Assembly (NCBI GenBank): GCA_947497245.1
Contig: CANMFO010000001.1
Coordinates: 1,612,001-1,676,000, forward strand
Reading direction: 5' to 3'
Origin: an uncultured Flavobacteriaceae bacterium
GTDB taxonomy: Bacteria > Bacteroidota > Bacteroidia > Flavobacteriales > Flavobacteriaceae
DNA: 64,000 nucleotides
A program made the position numbers and the translations under genes. Under the pieces are notes generated by a model. The model was not told where the DNA came from. It worked only from the letters and a program-made list of their open reading frames with translations, and made no database searches. Shown here one piece after another: positions 43,728 through 53,874 of this stretch (positions are counted from its first letter, which is position 1; every line of letters starts with the position of its first letter).

Positions 43728-46700
43728 CTACTCCGGTTTCTTTACCTTTAAAGTCGTCAGGTATTCCACCAAATCGACCAACTCGTCCTCCCGCATTACC
43801 TTGTGCAATCCTTCGGTCATCAAGGATTGATCCATGGCCCGAATATCGGCGACCTCTTCAAGCGGTACCTTCGTATGCACCCCGCCCATCATGTTCAGGG
43901 TAAGATCATCTTCGGTCCTGCCCAAAATATAACCGGTATATGTGGAGCTGTCCCTCATTTTGACAGAGTATCCTTCATAGCCAAAACTGATCCCTGCGCT
44001 GGGGCTGATGATGTTCGAATACAAAAACTGTTTTGAGAGTTTGTTACCTATATCGGAAAGCGCGGGGCCAAATTCAATTCCGGTACCCCCTGCCACATGG
44101 CATGAACTGCAGTACATTTCATATATTTCCCTGCCACGGCCTACGTTTCCCTTCTCCGCCATCAAGCGATCCACATCGATATCGGTGTTTGTATCCGAAT
44201 CCAAAAAACTGGGGGCATTTTCACGGATTTCATTGTCCCAACTGTTCATTAGTTTGAGTACAGCGGTAGTTTTATGCTCTTCCGCCAATTTCCCTTTCTC
44301 CAAAAGTGCGTATAATCTGTGCTGTCCGTCCCAAGTGTTTCCCAAGGCTTCCACTACCTTTCGTTTCAATGGATGGCTAAGATTCTTTTTCCCGAGACTC
44401 TCCACGAGCAGATCGGCCGCCAAAGGGTTGTTTATATTGCCCAACAGGCTCAACACCTCCATCTTATCGGATTCCGCCATATTGGATTCCAGGTTATCCG
44501 CTACCAATTGTTTCCCTCCCGATGCAAATAATATTGCGCCTGCTTCATTTCGCAGATCTTCATCCAATCGGGAATTGGAGACCATACGCAACAAAGCTTC
44601 TTTTTGGTCCAGGATCTTTAGGTTCTTGATGGCCACCAACCACTCGGGGGTACCTTCTATATTCGGTAAGATACTCTTTACCAGTTGCATATTCCTATGG
44701 GACCCGTTCACAAAATCTTCATCCAACTGGCCGATTGCCAGTGCCTGTATTTCAGGGCCCAAGGGGTGCTCATTTTCCAAAAGCGCCATCAAAATAGCAT
44801 TTTTATCCCCATTCCGTTTAAAGCTAAAGGCTCTAAAATAGGACGGTAGTTTTTCCCTTGAAACATTTTTATCCCGTATCATCTCAGCCAAAAGGGGCAC
44901 GGTTGCATCGGCCTGCACCCGCCAGACAATTTCCTTTCCCGCTCCATTCTTCCAAGAATCGGCCACTTCGGTCTTCCAAAAACGAAAGTAAAGATTGGGA
45001 TATTTATCCGAACCGATACCTAGGGCTTCCAAATACCAACGATCGCCGCCTTGGTATTGTTTTGCGAGGGCGGCCCACAGCTCCGCGGCCCTGGTCGTTC
45101 CCAAATTCTTTAGGGCAATGGCCACTTCACGGCGTACCTGAACCGATTCATCGTCCACCATTCTGGTCAGGTATCCTTCCAGATTCGTCGGATCCATGTA
45201 TCGGGCCATTCTGATTCCCTGGATTCGAAATTGGGCCTCCTTGTCCGAAAGGGCCAAGTTGATATACTCCCTGGTCTTCGTTGGGATTTTCACTCCGATC
45301 CACAGCGCCCTTGCCTTGGCCGTTCCGCCTTTCGCCATTAAGGTCGATAAATGTGGCTCGGCCCCTTCACCCATTTGATTGAGGTATTGCCAGGACCTAT
45401 AGAACATATCCATGTTGCCCGACAACAGCCCCTTGGAAGCATCCTCTCCGGTAGCCATATTGTATGGTGCAGGTCTATAGTTCCCATCCAACGAAAGGTG
45501 ATATATCCTTCCCTGTAGAAGGTCCTCGGCCTTATGGCCACCAACACCGCCATCGTACCAATCGCATATGAAAAGAGATCCATCCGGGGCAACCGTCACA
45601 TCGGAGGGCCTGAACCAATCGTCATGACTCCCTACCAAATCCTCGACTTTTGCTTCGTAACCCGCTCCCTTTTCCGAGATACCATAGGCGCGCACTACAT
45701 TATGGCCCGGTTCACAATGGATCAATTTATTTTGATACGCTTTGGGCAGCAATCGATCTTCATAGACCAAAATTCCCGTAGGGGAACCCGAACCTGTCTG
45801 CAGCAGGTTGGGCACCGTTCCCGGATCGTTCAAATGCCAGTGCCTTTTAGGGATTTCCTCGCTCCATCCGGGTCTGCGCTCCCGCCAATTGCTACCGGTC
45901 AATTTGTCCTTAAACCCATAATTGCCATATTCGAGCAAAAAATTCAAACGGGTACCTTGGTTTCCATCATCGTCATTGTCGGATTGCCACAGGTTGCCAT
46001 GGGAATCCATCGCAAGTTCATAGGGGTTCCTGAAATTATGTGCCAGTACCTCAATGTTCTTGCCGTCCGGGTCCATGCGAAAAACCATCCCTTCCCGATA
46101 CGGATTGCCATCGGCAACCACCTCGTCTCCATGGATATCCAGTATTGACCTACCCTCCTTGTCCAACAAGCGCTTCCCGTTGTTTCCGTAGTTAAAGTAC
46201 AAACGTCCGTCGGGGCCGAATACCACTGCATGCACCCCATGATCGTGGTCGGCCCCCTCAATTCCCGTGAACAGTACCTCCTTCGAATCCGGAACATCAT
46301 CCCCATCGGAATCGGTAAATATCAGCACATTGGGACTCACGGAAACGATGATCTTATCGCCCAGTACCACGATTCCCAAAGCCGAATTTACATCCTCGCC
46401 CTGGTAAAAGACCTTTCGGCTGTCGGCGGTACCATCTCCATCGGTGTCTTCCAAAATCAAAATCCTATCGCCCTGGTCGTCATAGGTATTGTTTGGATTG
46501 GCAAACAAACGGTAATTTCGACCCTCGCACACCCATATCCTGCCCTTGACATCTATGGCCATGTTCGTGGGATTGCTGACCATGGGTTCCGAAGCAAAGA
46601 GGGACAGTTTCAGACCATCGGCCACCTCCATCGACTGCAGCGCATTTTCGGGTTTTCGCTTTTCTTCTTCCGAAAGCAGTGCAAAAGCATGTTCCGAACC

Positions 46701-46781
46701 GGAATTTTCTTTGTTTTTGCAAGAAAGGGACAGTACCCAAAATATCAGTAGCAATGGACGTAGTGTTTTGAACAACATCAA
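43728..46781 (-). CDS. PVC-type cytochrome c lipoprotein with beta-propeller and HEAT repeats
   Basis: A 1017-residue exported lipoprotein with lipobox SLSC after a short signal. Residues about 50-430 are a beta-propeller of the membrane-bound dehydrogenase/PQQ type, with calcium-like DTDGDGTAD and DSDGDDVPD loops and repeated GRIWVCEGRNYR-like strands. The middle third holds HEAT-like repeats, for example DESVQVRREVAIALKNLG. The C-terminal part is a cytochrome c domain with CSSCH (891-895). These proteins probably oxidise sugars, and family members often accompany Gfo/Idh/MocA and DUF1080 genes. A terminator separates it from rny upstream, so it is its own unit. Confidence 0.9.
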   Translation of the reverse strand: MMLFKTLRPLLLIFWVLSLSCKNKENSGSEHAFALLSEEEKRKPENALQSMEVADGLKLSLFASEPMVSNPTNMAIDVKGRIWVCEGRNYRLFANPNNTYDDQGDRILILEDTDGDGTADSRKVFYQGEDVNSALGIVVLGDKIIVSVSPNVLIFTDSDGDDVPDSKEVLFTGIEGADHDHGVHAVVFGPDGRLYFNYGNNGKRLLDKEGRSILDIHGDEVVADGNPYREGMVFRMDPDGKNIEVLAHNFRNPYELAMDSHGNLWQSDNDDDGNQGTRLNFLLEYGNYGFKDKLTGSNWRERRPGWSEEIPKRHWHLNDPGTVPNLLQTGSGSPTGILVYEDRLLPKAYQNKLIHCEPGHNVVRAYGISEKGAGYEAKVEDLVGSHDDWFRPSDVTVAPDGSLFICDWYDGGVGGHKAEDLLQGRIYHLSLDGNYRPAPYNMATGEDASKGLLSGNMDMFYRSWQYLNQMGEGAEPHLSTLMAKGGTAKARALWIGVKIPTKTREYINLALSDKEAQFRIQGIRMARYMDPTNLEGYLTRMVDDESVQVRREVAIALKNLGTTRAAELWAALAKQYQGGDRWYLEALGIGSDKYPNLYFRFWKTEVADSWKNGAGKEIVWRVQADATVPLLAEMIRDKNVSREKLPSYFRAFSFKRNGDKNAILMALLENEHPLGPEIQALAIGQLDEDFVNGSHRNMQLVKSILPNIEGTPEWLVAIKNLKILDQKEALLRMVSNSRLDEDLRNEAGAILFASGGKQLVADNLESNMAESDKMEVLSLLGNINNPLAADLLVESLGKKNLSHPLKRKVVEALGNTWDGQHRLYALLEKGKLAEEHKTTAVLKLMNSWDNEIRENAPSFLDSDTNTDIDVDRLMAEKGNVGRGREIYEMYCSSCHVAGGTGIEFGPALSDIGNKLSKQFLYSNIISPSAGISFGYEGYSVKMRDSSTYTGYILGRTEDDLTLNMMGGVHTKVPLEEVADIRAMDQSLMTEGLHKVMREDELVDLVEYLTTLKVKKPE

Positions 46782-46945
46782 AATAGTGATTGATTAGTTC
46801 TTAAAATTAAAGAAAAATACGATGGGCCCCGTGCTCCGTGGATAGGTCTTTTCCCAATTCTTTTAACATTCCAACGGTATTTTCCAATTGGCGTACCCTG
46901 CCCTACGGCTGTTCAACACAACGGTTCGCCTATAAAGGCAGGGAC

Positions 46946-46979
46946 AAAAAAAAAGAGCCCTTTGGATGGCTCTTTTTTT
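46946..46979. terminator. Bidirectional rho-independent terminator after rny
   Basis: GAGCC and GGCTC pair across an 8-base loop, and the stem is extended by an A-run on one side and a T-run on the other. Transcripts in either direction would therefore end in U. On the minus strand it lies 16 bases after the rny stop, so it ends the zapB-zapA-rny unit. Confidence 0.85.
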
Positions 46980-46994
46980 AAAGACTGAAGTTCG

Positions 46995-48569
46995 CTATTT
47001 TGCAACGTTCACCGCGCGGGTTTCCCGGATTACGGTAACCTTTACCTGTCCTGGATAGGTCATATCGGTCTGTATCTTCTGGGAAATCTCAAAAGATAGT
47101 TCGGCAGCCTTGTCATCGCTCACTTTTTCGCTTTCAACGATTACGCGAAGTTCCCTGCCCGCCTGTATGGCATATGCTTTTTGAACTCCGCCAAAACCAA
47201 AGGCTATATCCTCCAAATCCTTGAGGCGTTGAATGTACGAATCGAGCACCTGCCTCCTGGCACCTGGTCTCGCGCCACTGATGGCATCACAGACCTGCAC
47301 TATCGGAGAGATCAGTGTTTTCATTTCAATCTCGTCGTGGTGGGCCCCAATGGCGTTGCACACATCTTCTTTTTCCCCAAATTTTTCGGCCCACTGCATT
47401 CCCAAAATAGCATGTGGGGTCTCAATTTCCGCTTCGGTGTTGGGCACCTTACCGATATCGTGCAGGAGTCCGGCACGTTTGGCAAGCTTTGGGTTCAGTC
47501 CCAGTTCAGCCGCCATCACACCACATAATTTGGCTACTTCCCGTGAATGTTGTAGTAGGTTTTGACCATAGGAAGATCGATATTTCATGCGTCCGACCGC
47601 CCTGATGAGCTCTGGATGCAATCCGTGTATCCCCAGATCTATTACGGCCCGCTTGCCCACCTCAACGATTTCCTGTTCTATCTGTTTCTCGGTCTTTTTT
47701 ACAATTTCCTCTATTCTTGCCGGATGGATCCTGCCATCGGTCACCAATTTGTGCAAGGACAAACGCGCCACTTCCCTACGTACCGAATCAAAACAGGACA
47801 GGATGATGGCTTCGGGGGTATCGTCAACGATGATCTCTACTCCAGTGGCCGATTCCAAAGCCCTTATGTTTCGGCCCTCCCGTCCGATGATACGTCCCTT
47901 AACATCGTCGGATTCCAGATTAAACACCGAAACGCAATTCTCCACTGCTTCCTCTGTACCGATTCGTTGGATGGTGTTGACCACTATTTTCCGGGCCTCC
48001 TGTTCGGCGGTTAACTTGGCCTCCTCCACGGTGCCTTGAATATAGGTCATGGCATCCGTTCTTGCGGTCTCTTTCAAAGATTCCAACAACTGACTTTTGG
48101 CATCTTCCGCGGAAAGCCCCGAGATGACCTCCAACTGCTGTACCTGGTTCTTGTGCAGCTTTTCGAGTTCCGCTTGTTTTTTGCCATAGAACTCGCTCTT
48201 ATGTTCCACGTCCTTGATCTTCCGCTCCAACTCGCTGTTCAATTTTTTGCTCTTGGCCAACTCACTGCTGACCTGTGATTCCTTGTCCCTGGTACGCTTC
48301 TCGGTCTCATTGATTTTTTTGTCCTTGTTGATGATGACCTTTTCATGTTCCGCCTTCAACTCCAAAAACTTTTCCTTGGCCTGGAAAATCTTATCCTTTT
48401 TGATGTTCTCACCTTCCGATTTGGCATTTTTGATGATGGTGTCGGCCTCTTTTTTGGCATTGGCGGTGGTTCTGGACGCCTTTCCCTTTTCAAGGAATTT
48501 AGCGATTGCGAATCCTATTACAAGGCCTACGACCGCTGCTACTATTGTTGTTATTGATGTGCTATCCAT
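46995..48569 (-). CDS. rny: Ribonuclease Y
   Basis: A 524-residue RNase Y. The N-terminal membrane helix is [19 protein letters not shown], then a long coiled coil (about 30-200), a KH domain with [15 protein letters not shown] and an HD domain with GLLHDIGK and [11 protein letters not shown]. It is a membrane-tethered endoribonuclease that starts mRNA decay. An open frame extends 36 codons upstream through the structured RNA region, but the ATG at 48569 fits the family. Confidence 0.95.
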   Translation of the reverse strand: MDSTSITTIVAAVVGLVIGFAIAKFLEKGKASRTTANAKKEADTIIKNAKSEGENIKKDKIFQAKEKFLELKAEHEKVIINKDKKINETEKRTRDKESQVSSELAKSKKLNSELERKIKDVEHKSEFYGKKQAELEKLHKNQVQQLEVISGLSAEDAKSQLLESLKETARTDAMTYIQGTVEEAKLTAEQEARKIVVNTIQRIGTEEAVENCVSVFNLESDDVKGRIIGREGRNIRALESATGVEIIVDDTPEAIILSCFDSVRREVARLSLHKLVTDGRIHPARIEEIVKKTEKQIEQEIVEVGKRAVIDLGIHGLHPELIRAVGRMKYRSSYGQNLLQHSREVAKLCGVMAAELGLNPKLAKRAGLLHDIGKVPNTEAEIETPHAILGMQWAEKFGEKEDVCNAIGAHHDEIEMKTLISPIVQVCDAISGARPGARRQVLDSYIQRLKDLEDIAFGFGGVQKAYAIQAGRELRVIVESEKVSDDKAAELSFEISQKIQTDMTYPGQVKVTVIRETRAVNVAK

Positions 48570-48590
48570 GGTTTGAGAATTAATTAAACG

Positions 48591-48710
48591 AAAAAGCCCA
48601 CATTGGGGAAGTTTTGCACAAACTCCAATAAACAGGTTTAGGGCTAACAGACCGATCAAGGATCCTTGTACTGGCAAGGCTTGCTTTTACGATCTAAACT
48701 CACCCTTTTT
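48591..48710 (-). ncRNA. ssrS: Structured RNA between zapA and rny, likely 6S RNA
   Basis: The minus strand here can fold as a 120-base RNA. AAAAAG at the 5' end pairs with CTTTTT at the 3' end, GTTTAG (48699-48694) pairs with CTAAAC (48641-48636), and a terminal hairpin covers 48683-48657 with loop CCAGTA. Between the last two lies an open bubble, as in 6S RNA. A hairpin at 48629-48602 and a run of five T's end the RNA. A near -7 element (TTAATTTG, 48721-48714) lies just upstream. Flavobacterial 6S RNA is known and is often next to zapA, as ssrS is in E. coli. A leader of rny is the alternative. Confidence 0.5.
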
Positions 48711-48778
48711 AAACAAATTAACGTTGAGTTTGTCAAAAGATAATACCAATGTGGGCAGTAACTTTTATTTATAAGAAC

Positions 48779-49075
48779 TTATTTCATACCAAGCCTGGTG
48801 TTCACCAACTCGTCCAATGCCTTCAGGCGCTCCAAGGCCTCCAGGGTTCCCTGCGACTGATCGATGCCTTTCTGCTCAATTTTGGAAGCAAATTGCAAGG
48901 CGCACATGGCCAACACGTCCTGCTTATCGCGAACGGCATAGCTCTGCTCGAACTTTTTTGCCAATTGCTCAATGTTCTTAGCCGCTTTCCGTAAGCCTTC
49001 TTCCTGGCTTGGGTCAATGGTAAGGGGATATACCCTATCCGCAATCGAAAGCTTGATCTTGAGCTTTTCTGACAT
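48779..49075 (-). CDS. zapA: Cell division protein ZapA
   Basis: A 98-residue ZapA with the small N-terminal beta domain (LKIKLSIADRVYPLTID) and a long C-terminal helix for dimerisation. ZapA stabilises FtsZ filaments at mid-cell. Gene order zapB-like, zapA, then the putative 6S RNA and rny is conserved in many flavobacteria. Confidence 0.9.
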   Translation of the reverse strand: MSEKLKIKLSIADRVYPLTIDPSQEEGLRKAAKNIEQLAKKFEQSYAVRDKQDVLAMCALQFASKIEQKGIDQSQGTLEALERLKALDELVNTRLGMK

Positions 49076-49089
49076 ACTATCTTGGACAA

Positions 49090-49380
49090 TTATTCAGAAA
49101 GTTGTGCGATGCAATGGTCCAACTCCCTGATCAATGTGTTTATCTTAAGCTTAGCTTGTGTTTTATTGGTATTACTGCCCAGCATCGAATTCGCCATTTT
49201 GAGCGCGTTGTACTTCTCCTCCCACTCGGATACGGAACTGTTCACGGTCTCCTTTTCATTCTGTATGGAAACTAGTTCTTTTTCCAATTCTCGATTCGCC
49301 CGATGCAACATCTCCAAACGGTGCAACAACTTGCTAATTTTGTTTTCCAGGGAATCAACGATTTGAACCAATTCGCTCAT
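49090..49380 (-). CDS. Small coiled-coil protein, ZapB-like
   Basis: A 96-residue protein that is coiled coil over most of its length, with leucine heptads in IVDSLENKISKLLHRLEMLH. It lies 14 bases upstream of zapA, so a role with ZapA in divisome stabilisation is likely. E. coli ZapB is an all-helical protein of similar build, but sequence identity cannot be judged by eye. Confidence 0.8.
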   Translation of the reverse strand: MSELVQIVDSLENKISKLLHRLEMLHRANRELEKELVSIQNEKETVNSSVSEWEEKYNALKMANSMLGSNTNKTQAKLKINTLIRELDHCIAQLSE

Positions 49381-49404
49381 AAACGAAATTCAATACTCTT
49401 TACA

Positions 49405-49435
49405 CAAAGTTAACATACATCTCACGACTTAGCAA
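49405..49435 (-). promoter_or_regulatory. Promoter of the zapB-like/zapA/rny unit
   Basis: On the minus strand TTG (49435-49433), 20 bases, then TAACTTTG (49412-49405) matches the Bacteroidota consensus with correct spacing. Start of transcription would be about 18 bases before the zapB-like ATG. Confidence 0.62.
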
Positions 49436-49672
49436 TACTTTTTTCAAATATTCTTCAAGTAATACTTTAATCCCCAAAAACCCGTTCAATACAGGGTACT
49501 GATAATAATTTGGAAGGTTTTCCCGATTCGAAGTGGTTAATTACGTTCATCTGTTTAAATTTATCCCGTTTTTGTCGGAGAGGGGCCATTCTCCGATAAC
49601 TATGCCGCCCCGTTTACCACCGGCGCCATGTCGAAAACTATTTTGGCCCATTTTATGCTATGCAGTATAGAT

Positions 49673-51364
49673 ATGAGGAAAATAATTCTAGGATTGCTTT
49701 TATGCTGTTCGATCGGTTCTAACGGACAGGAAAATTATCCCAAAGATGCGTTTAGATCTCCATTGGACATTCCCTTGGTACTTGCCGGAACTTTTGGGGA
49801 ACTGCGCTCCAACCATTTTCATTCAGGAATTGATATCAAGACACAACAACGCCAAGGTCTTCCGATATACGCCATAGGCGATGGCACGGTTACCCGCATT
49901 AAAATATCGCTCTGGGGGTATGGCAAGGTACTGTACGTTGCACACCCGAACGGATACACCTCGGTCTATGGGCATCTGCAAAAATTCGCTCCGGAGATAG
50001 AGGCGTACATCAAGAAAATACAGTACCGAAAGCGCTCATACGAGGTAGAGGTGTTCCCTGATTTTGGTGAGGTGAAGGTCGAAAAGGGACAGGTGATCGC
50101 CTATGGGGGGAATACTGGGGGATCTTCGGGGCCCCACTTGCATTTTGAGATTCGGAGCAGTATTTCCGAAAAACCGACCAACCCCTTGCTCTACGGTCTT
50201 GAGGTGCGGGACGCTACCGATCCCGTTTTGGAAAAAATCTATGCCTATCCATTGTCCAAAGACGCCCAGGTAAATCAGAGCGGGGATAAGGTGGAAGTGA
50301 AGTTTTCCAGACAAACGGATGGCACCTTCCTGGCCAACAGGATTTCTGCAATGGGCACCATAGGGTTCGGTTTTAGGGGTTTCGACAGGCAAGATCTGGC
50401 CGCAAACAAGAATGGGATCTATTCCGTACAGCTCATCGTAAACGGAAAAGTGTACACTGATTATGATTTTGAGACTTTTTCTTTCGGCGAGACCCGATAC
50501 ATAAACACCCTGATCGACTACGATCATTTCGGAACTTACCAACGGCGCGTACAGCGGTGTTTTAAAGCTCCAGGGAACCGGCTTGGTATATACAACACCC
50601 TTTACAACGATGGCAAGATCGCCGTTCAAGAGGGGCTGACCTACAGTGTGGTGTTGGTCCTCAAAGACCTTGATGGAAATATGACCAAGGCGATCATCCC
50701 CGTGACGGGAAAAAAAGAGGAGATCATCATTCCAAAGAAAGAACGGAAAACCGATCAGTTCTTGGTCGCCAAAAAAAACAACAACTACGACCTGGGCGGG
50801 GCCAAGGTATATTTTCCGGCCAATTCCTTCTATGAAGATTTCTATATCGATTTGCAAAAAGGAAACGATACGGTAACCATCCACAACAACAAAGTACCCG
50901 TACACCGCAACTTTACCATTACCTTTGATGTGGCAAAGTACAGCGCCGAGGATAGGAAAAAACTTTTCATAGCCCGCTTGGACAAAAATGGGGAACCGAA
51001 CTATGCATCGACCTATAAGCGGGGCGATACCTTTACCACGCGTACGAGAAACCTGGGCACCTATACCTTGGCCAGAGATACCATTGCACCGAAAATAAGG
51101 GCAAAGAATTTCAAGGAAAAACAATGGTTGAACAACTATAGTTACCTGAGCCTCCGTATTTCGGATGACATAAGCGGCATAAAAACGTATTCCGCCACCC
51201 TTAACGGGGATTGGATCCTTATGGAATACGAGCCAAAGACCAGAACGCTTACCTACAACTTTGATGACAAGATCTTGGACCAAACGAAATGCGAACTCAA
51301 AGTTTTGGTCACGGACAACGTAGGGAACGAGACCGCTTTTGAGGGCATTTTTTATCGAAAATAG
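49673..51364 (+). CDS. Secreted M23 family peptidase
   Basis: A 563-residue exported zinc peptidase. The signal peptide is MRKIILGLLLCCSIGSNGQ. The M23 (LytM) domain has SNHFHSGIDI and HLHFEI with the zinc ligands, and TGGSSGPHLH in between. The remaining 330 residues are beta-rich and unassigned. It likely cuts peptidoglycan cross-links. The ATG at 49673 was chosen since it begins the signal peptide. A TonB-dependent receptor gene follows after five bases, so the two are cotranscribed. Confidence 0.9.
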   Translation: MRKIILGLLLCCSIGSNGQENYPKDAFRSPLDIPLVLAGTFGELRSNHFHSGIDIKTQQRQGLPIYAIGDGTVTRIKISLWGYGKVLYVAHPNGYTSVYGHLQKFAPEIEAYIKKIQYRKRSYEVEVFPDFGEVKVEKGQVIAYGGNTGGSSGPHLHFEIRSSISEKPTNPLLYGLEVRDATDPVLEKIYAYPLSKDAQVNQSGDKVEVKFSRQTDGTFLANRISAMGTIGFGFRGFDRQDLAANKNGIYSVQLIVNGKVYTDYDFETFSFGETRYINTLIDYDHFGTYQRRVQRCFKAPGNRLGIYNTLYNDGKIAVQEGLTYSVVLVLKDLDGNMTKAIIPVTGKKEEIIIPKKERKTDQFLVAKKNNNYDLGGAKVYFPANSFYEDFYIDLQKGNDTVTIHNNKVPVHRNFTITFDVAKYSAEDRKKLFIARLDKNGEPNYASTYKRGDTFTTRTRNLGTYTLARDTIAPKIRAKNFKEKQWLNNYSYLSLRISDDISGIKTYSATLNGDWILMEYEPKTRTLTYNFDDKILDQTKCELKVLVTDNVGNETAFEGIFYRK

Positions 51365-51369
51365 GACTT

Positions 51370-53838
51370 TTGAAATGTACTATATCCTTATTTGCTTTAT
51401 CGGTGCTGTGCCACCTCGGTGTGGTTAGGGGGCAAACCGCCACTATTACCGGTGTGGTGCTCAATGAAAAAGAGGTGCCCCTGGAAGGTGTGAACATTAA
51501 AGTACGGAACAGCGGGAGTTTTTCGGATTCCAGTGGTTTTTATGTGCTCCAAATCATTGCCGATAAGCCTACGACCATTACTTTTTCACATTTGGGACAT
51601 AAGGATGTGGTCCTGGAGAACTTGATCCTCACCACCAATGAGACCTTTGAGTTCAATCCGGTACTCAAGACCGATGTGATCCAAATGGCGGGGGTTACCG
51701 TGTCCCCGACGGGCGAAAGGGAGTTGGACGGCATCGTTGCCGTTTCCCCTGAAGTAGTGAGAAAAATTCCCGGGGCGAACGCCGGAGTGGAAAATGTACT
51801 TAAACTGCTGCCAGGCGTATCGTCCAGCAACGAATTGAGCACCCAATATTCGGTAAGGGGCGGAAATTATGACGAAAACCTGGTGTATGTCAACGAAATT
51901 GAAGTCTACCGCCCTTTTCTGGTGCGTTCGGCCCAACAGGAAGGACTGAGCTTCGTAAATAGTGATATGGTACAGGACCTAAAATTTTCTCCAGGTGGGT
52001 TCCAGGCCAAGTACGGGGACAAGCTGTCTTCCGTATTGGACATTACCTATAAGAACCCAGCAACTTTTGGCGCCAGCCTCGATGTTAGTTTTTTAGGGGC
52101 ATCCGCAACCGTGGAGACGCTTTCGAAGAACAAGGGTTTCAGCAGCATTGTGGGCATCCGTTATCGCAACAACGGTCTTTTGGTGAACAGTCAAGAGACC
52201 GAAACCAATTTCAATCCCACCTTTGCGGACGTCCAAGGGTATTTTACCTACCGGTTTTCGACCCAATTCAATCTGAATTTTTTCGGAAATGTTTCGGTCA
52301 ATGATTATCAGAACGAACCCCTAAGAAGGCAGACCAATTTTGGAACCCTTAACAACCCCAGGGCCTTGACCATTTTTTATGAGGGCAATGAAAACAATAG
52401 GTTCAATACGGCATTGGCAGCCCTGAAGGGCAACTACACCCTGAACCAAAACGTCACCCTAAAGTTGATAGCGTCGATCTACCATACCGCGGAGGAAGAA
52501 TATTCAGATGTTGTCGCACAATACGAACTTGGGGAACTTGATACCGATCTGGGAAGTGATACCCTTGGGGAGGTAACGTCATCCAGGGGTTTTGGCACCG
52601 AGTTCAATAGGGCCCGGAACGATTTGGACGCCTTGATCTTCAATCTGGAACAAAAGGGGAAATATACCAAAGAGGGCACCGTGCTGCAATGGGGAGCCAA
52701 ATACACCCACGAAGATATACGGGACCAGTTGCGGGAGTCCGAATTCATTGATTCGGCCGGATTTTATATCAGACCGCCGCTTTCAGGTTTCACGAACAAC
52801 CAGCCTGACGAACCCTTCAATGCACCAATTGTACCGTTCGAAGGGGTAAATGCCACCAACTTCGTGAAAACCAATCGGTTTAGTGCATACGTGCAGTACA
52901 GTGACCAAAGCCAGTGGAAGGGCGCCAACATGTACTACAATTTTGGTCTTAGGGCACAACATTGGACCGTCAGCGGCACGGGGGTGGAAAAGGCCTCGCA
53001 CACGATTTTTAGCCCAAGGGCCCAATTCGCGATCAAACCAAATTGGAAAAGGGACATGCTGTTTCGCCTTTCAGGCGGACTGTACCAACAACCGCCTTTT
53101 TATCGTGAACTACGCGACCGGGAAGGGAACATCAGGACCGATGTCAAGGCACAGCGATCCATCCATTTCGTTTTGGGCAATGAATACAGTTTCACCCTTT
53201 GGGACCGTCCCTTTACCCTTGTGGGCGAGGCGTACTACAAGATGTTACATCAGGTGAACCCCTATACCCTTGAGGACGTCCGCATTCGATATGCCGCGAA
53301 CAATAATGCCAAGGCATATGTCCAAGGTGCCGAACTCCGGCTGAACGGCGCCTTTGTCCCCGGTACGGAATCATGGGTAAGTTTGGGCTATCTAAAAACA
53401 GAGGAAGACATCGACCAAAGGGGGTATATCGCACGACCTACCGACCAACGCTTAAAACTGGGGATTTTGTTCCAAGATTATCTGCCCGATATCCCCAGCT
53501 TAAAGATGTACCTGAACCTGGTGTACAATACCGGGGTACCGGGTGGTTCACCAAGTTATGCGGATCCCTACATTTTTCAGAACAGATTAAGGGATTATAA
53601 GCGGGCAGATTTGGGAATTTCCTATATTTTTGTGGATAATGACAAAAAGTACCCCAAGGACCATTGGTTACACCGATTCATGGGCCTGAGCGCCGGTTTT
53701 GAGATTTTTAATTTGTTCAATACCCAAAACTCCATAACCAATACCTGGGTCCGGGACGTGGATAGTAAACAGCAATTTGCCATTCCCAACTTCATGACGG
53801 GCCGTGTTTTTAACCTTAGGGTGAGCATGCGACTGTAG
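51370..53838 (+). CDS. TonB-dependent receptor with carboxypeptidase-like N-terminal domain
   Basis: An 822-residue outer-membrane receptor. The signal is followed by a carboxypeptidase-regulatory-like domain (TITGVVLNEKEVPLEGVNIK to LTTNETFEF), then the plug with VRGGNYDENLVYVNEIEV and a 22-strand-type barrel ending in NLRVSMRL with an aromatic-poor end. It imports an unknown ligand across the outer membrane. The start is TTG at 51370, because the ATG five bases later is out of frame. It lacks a SusD neighbour. Confidence 0.9.
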   Translation: MKCTISLFALSVLCHLGVVRGQTATITGVVLNEKEVPLEGVNIKVRNSGSFSDSSGFYVLQIIADKPTTITFSHLGHKDVVLENLILTTNETFEFNPVLKTDVIQMAGVTVSPTGERELDGIVAVSPEVVRKIPGANAGVENVLKLLPGVSSSNELSTQYSVRGGNYDENLVYVNEIEVYRPFLVRSAQQEGLSFVNSDMVQDLKFSPGGFQAKYGDKLSSVLDITYKNPATFGASLDVSFLGASATVETLSKNKGFSSIVGIRYRNNGLLVNSQETETNFNPTFADVQGYFTYRFSTQFNLNFFGNVSVNDYQNEPLRRQTNFGTLNNPRALTIFYEGNENNRFNTALAALKGNYTLNQNVTLKLIASIYHTAEEEYSDVVAQYELGELDTDLGSDTLGEVTSSRGFGTEFNRARNDLDALIFNLEQKGKYTKEGTVLQWGAKYTHEDIRDQLRESEFIDSAGFYIRPPLSGFTNNQPDEPFNAPIVPFEGVNATNFVKTNRFSAYVQYSDQSQWKGANMYYNFGLRAQHWTVSGTGVEKASHTIFSPRAQFAIKPNWKRDMLFRLSGGLYQQPPFYRELRDREGNIRTDVKAQRSIHFVLGNEYSFTLWDRPFTLVGEAYYKMLHQVNPYTLEDVRIRYAANNNAKAYVQGAELRLNGAFVPGTESWVSLGYLKTEEDIDQRGYIARPTDQRLKLGILFQDYLPDIPSLKMYLNLVYNTGVPGGSPSYADPYIFQNRLRDYKRADLGISYIFVDNDKKYPKDHWLHRFMGLSAGFEIFNLFNTQNSITNTWVRDVDSKQQFAIPNFMTGRVFNLRVSMRL

Positions 53839-53874
53839 GATTTGGCGGTTGGGGTCTTATGTATAAAAAGAGAA

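Noticed and set aside
48570-48677. N-terminal extension of RNase Y by 36 codons
   Set aside because: It would run through the structured RNA and its T-run; family members start at the membrane helix right after the ATG at 48569.
49575-49596. TCGGAGA/TCTCCGA hairpin upstream of the M23 gene
   Set aside because: Only seven bases of stem with an 8-base loop, no T-run and no clear link to a start; could be chance.
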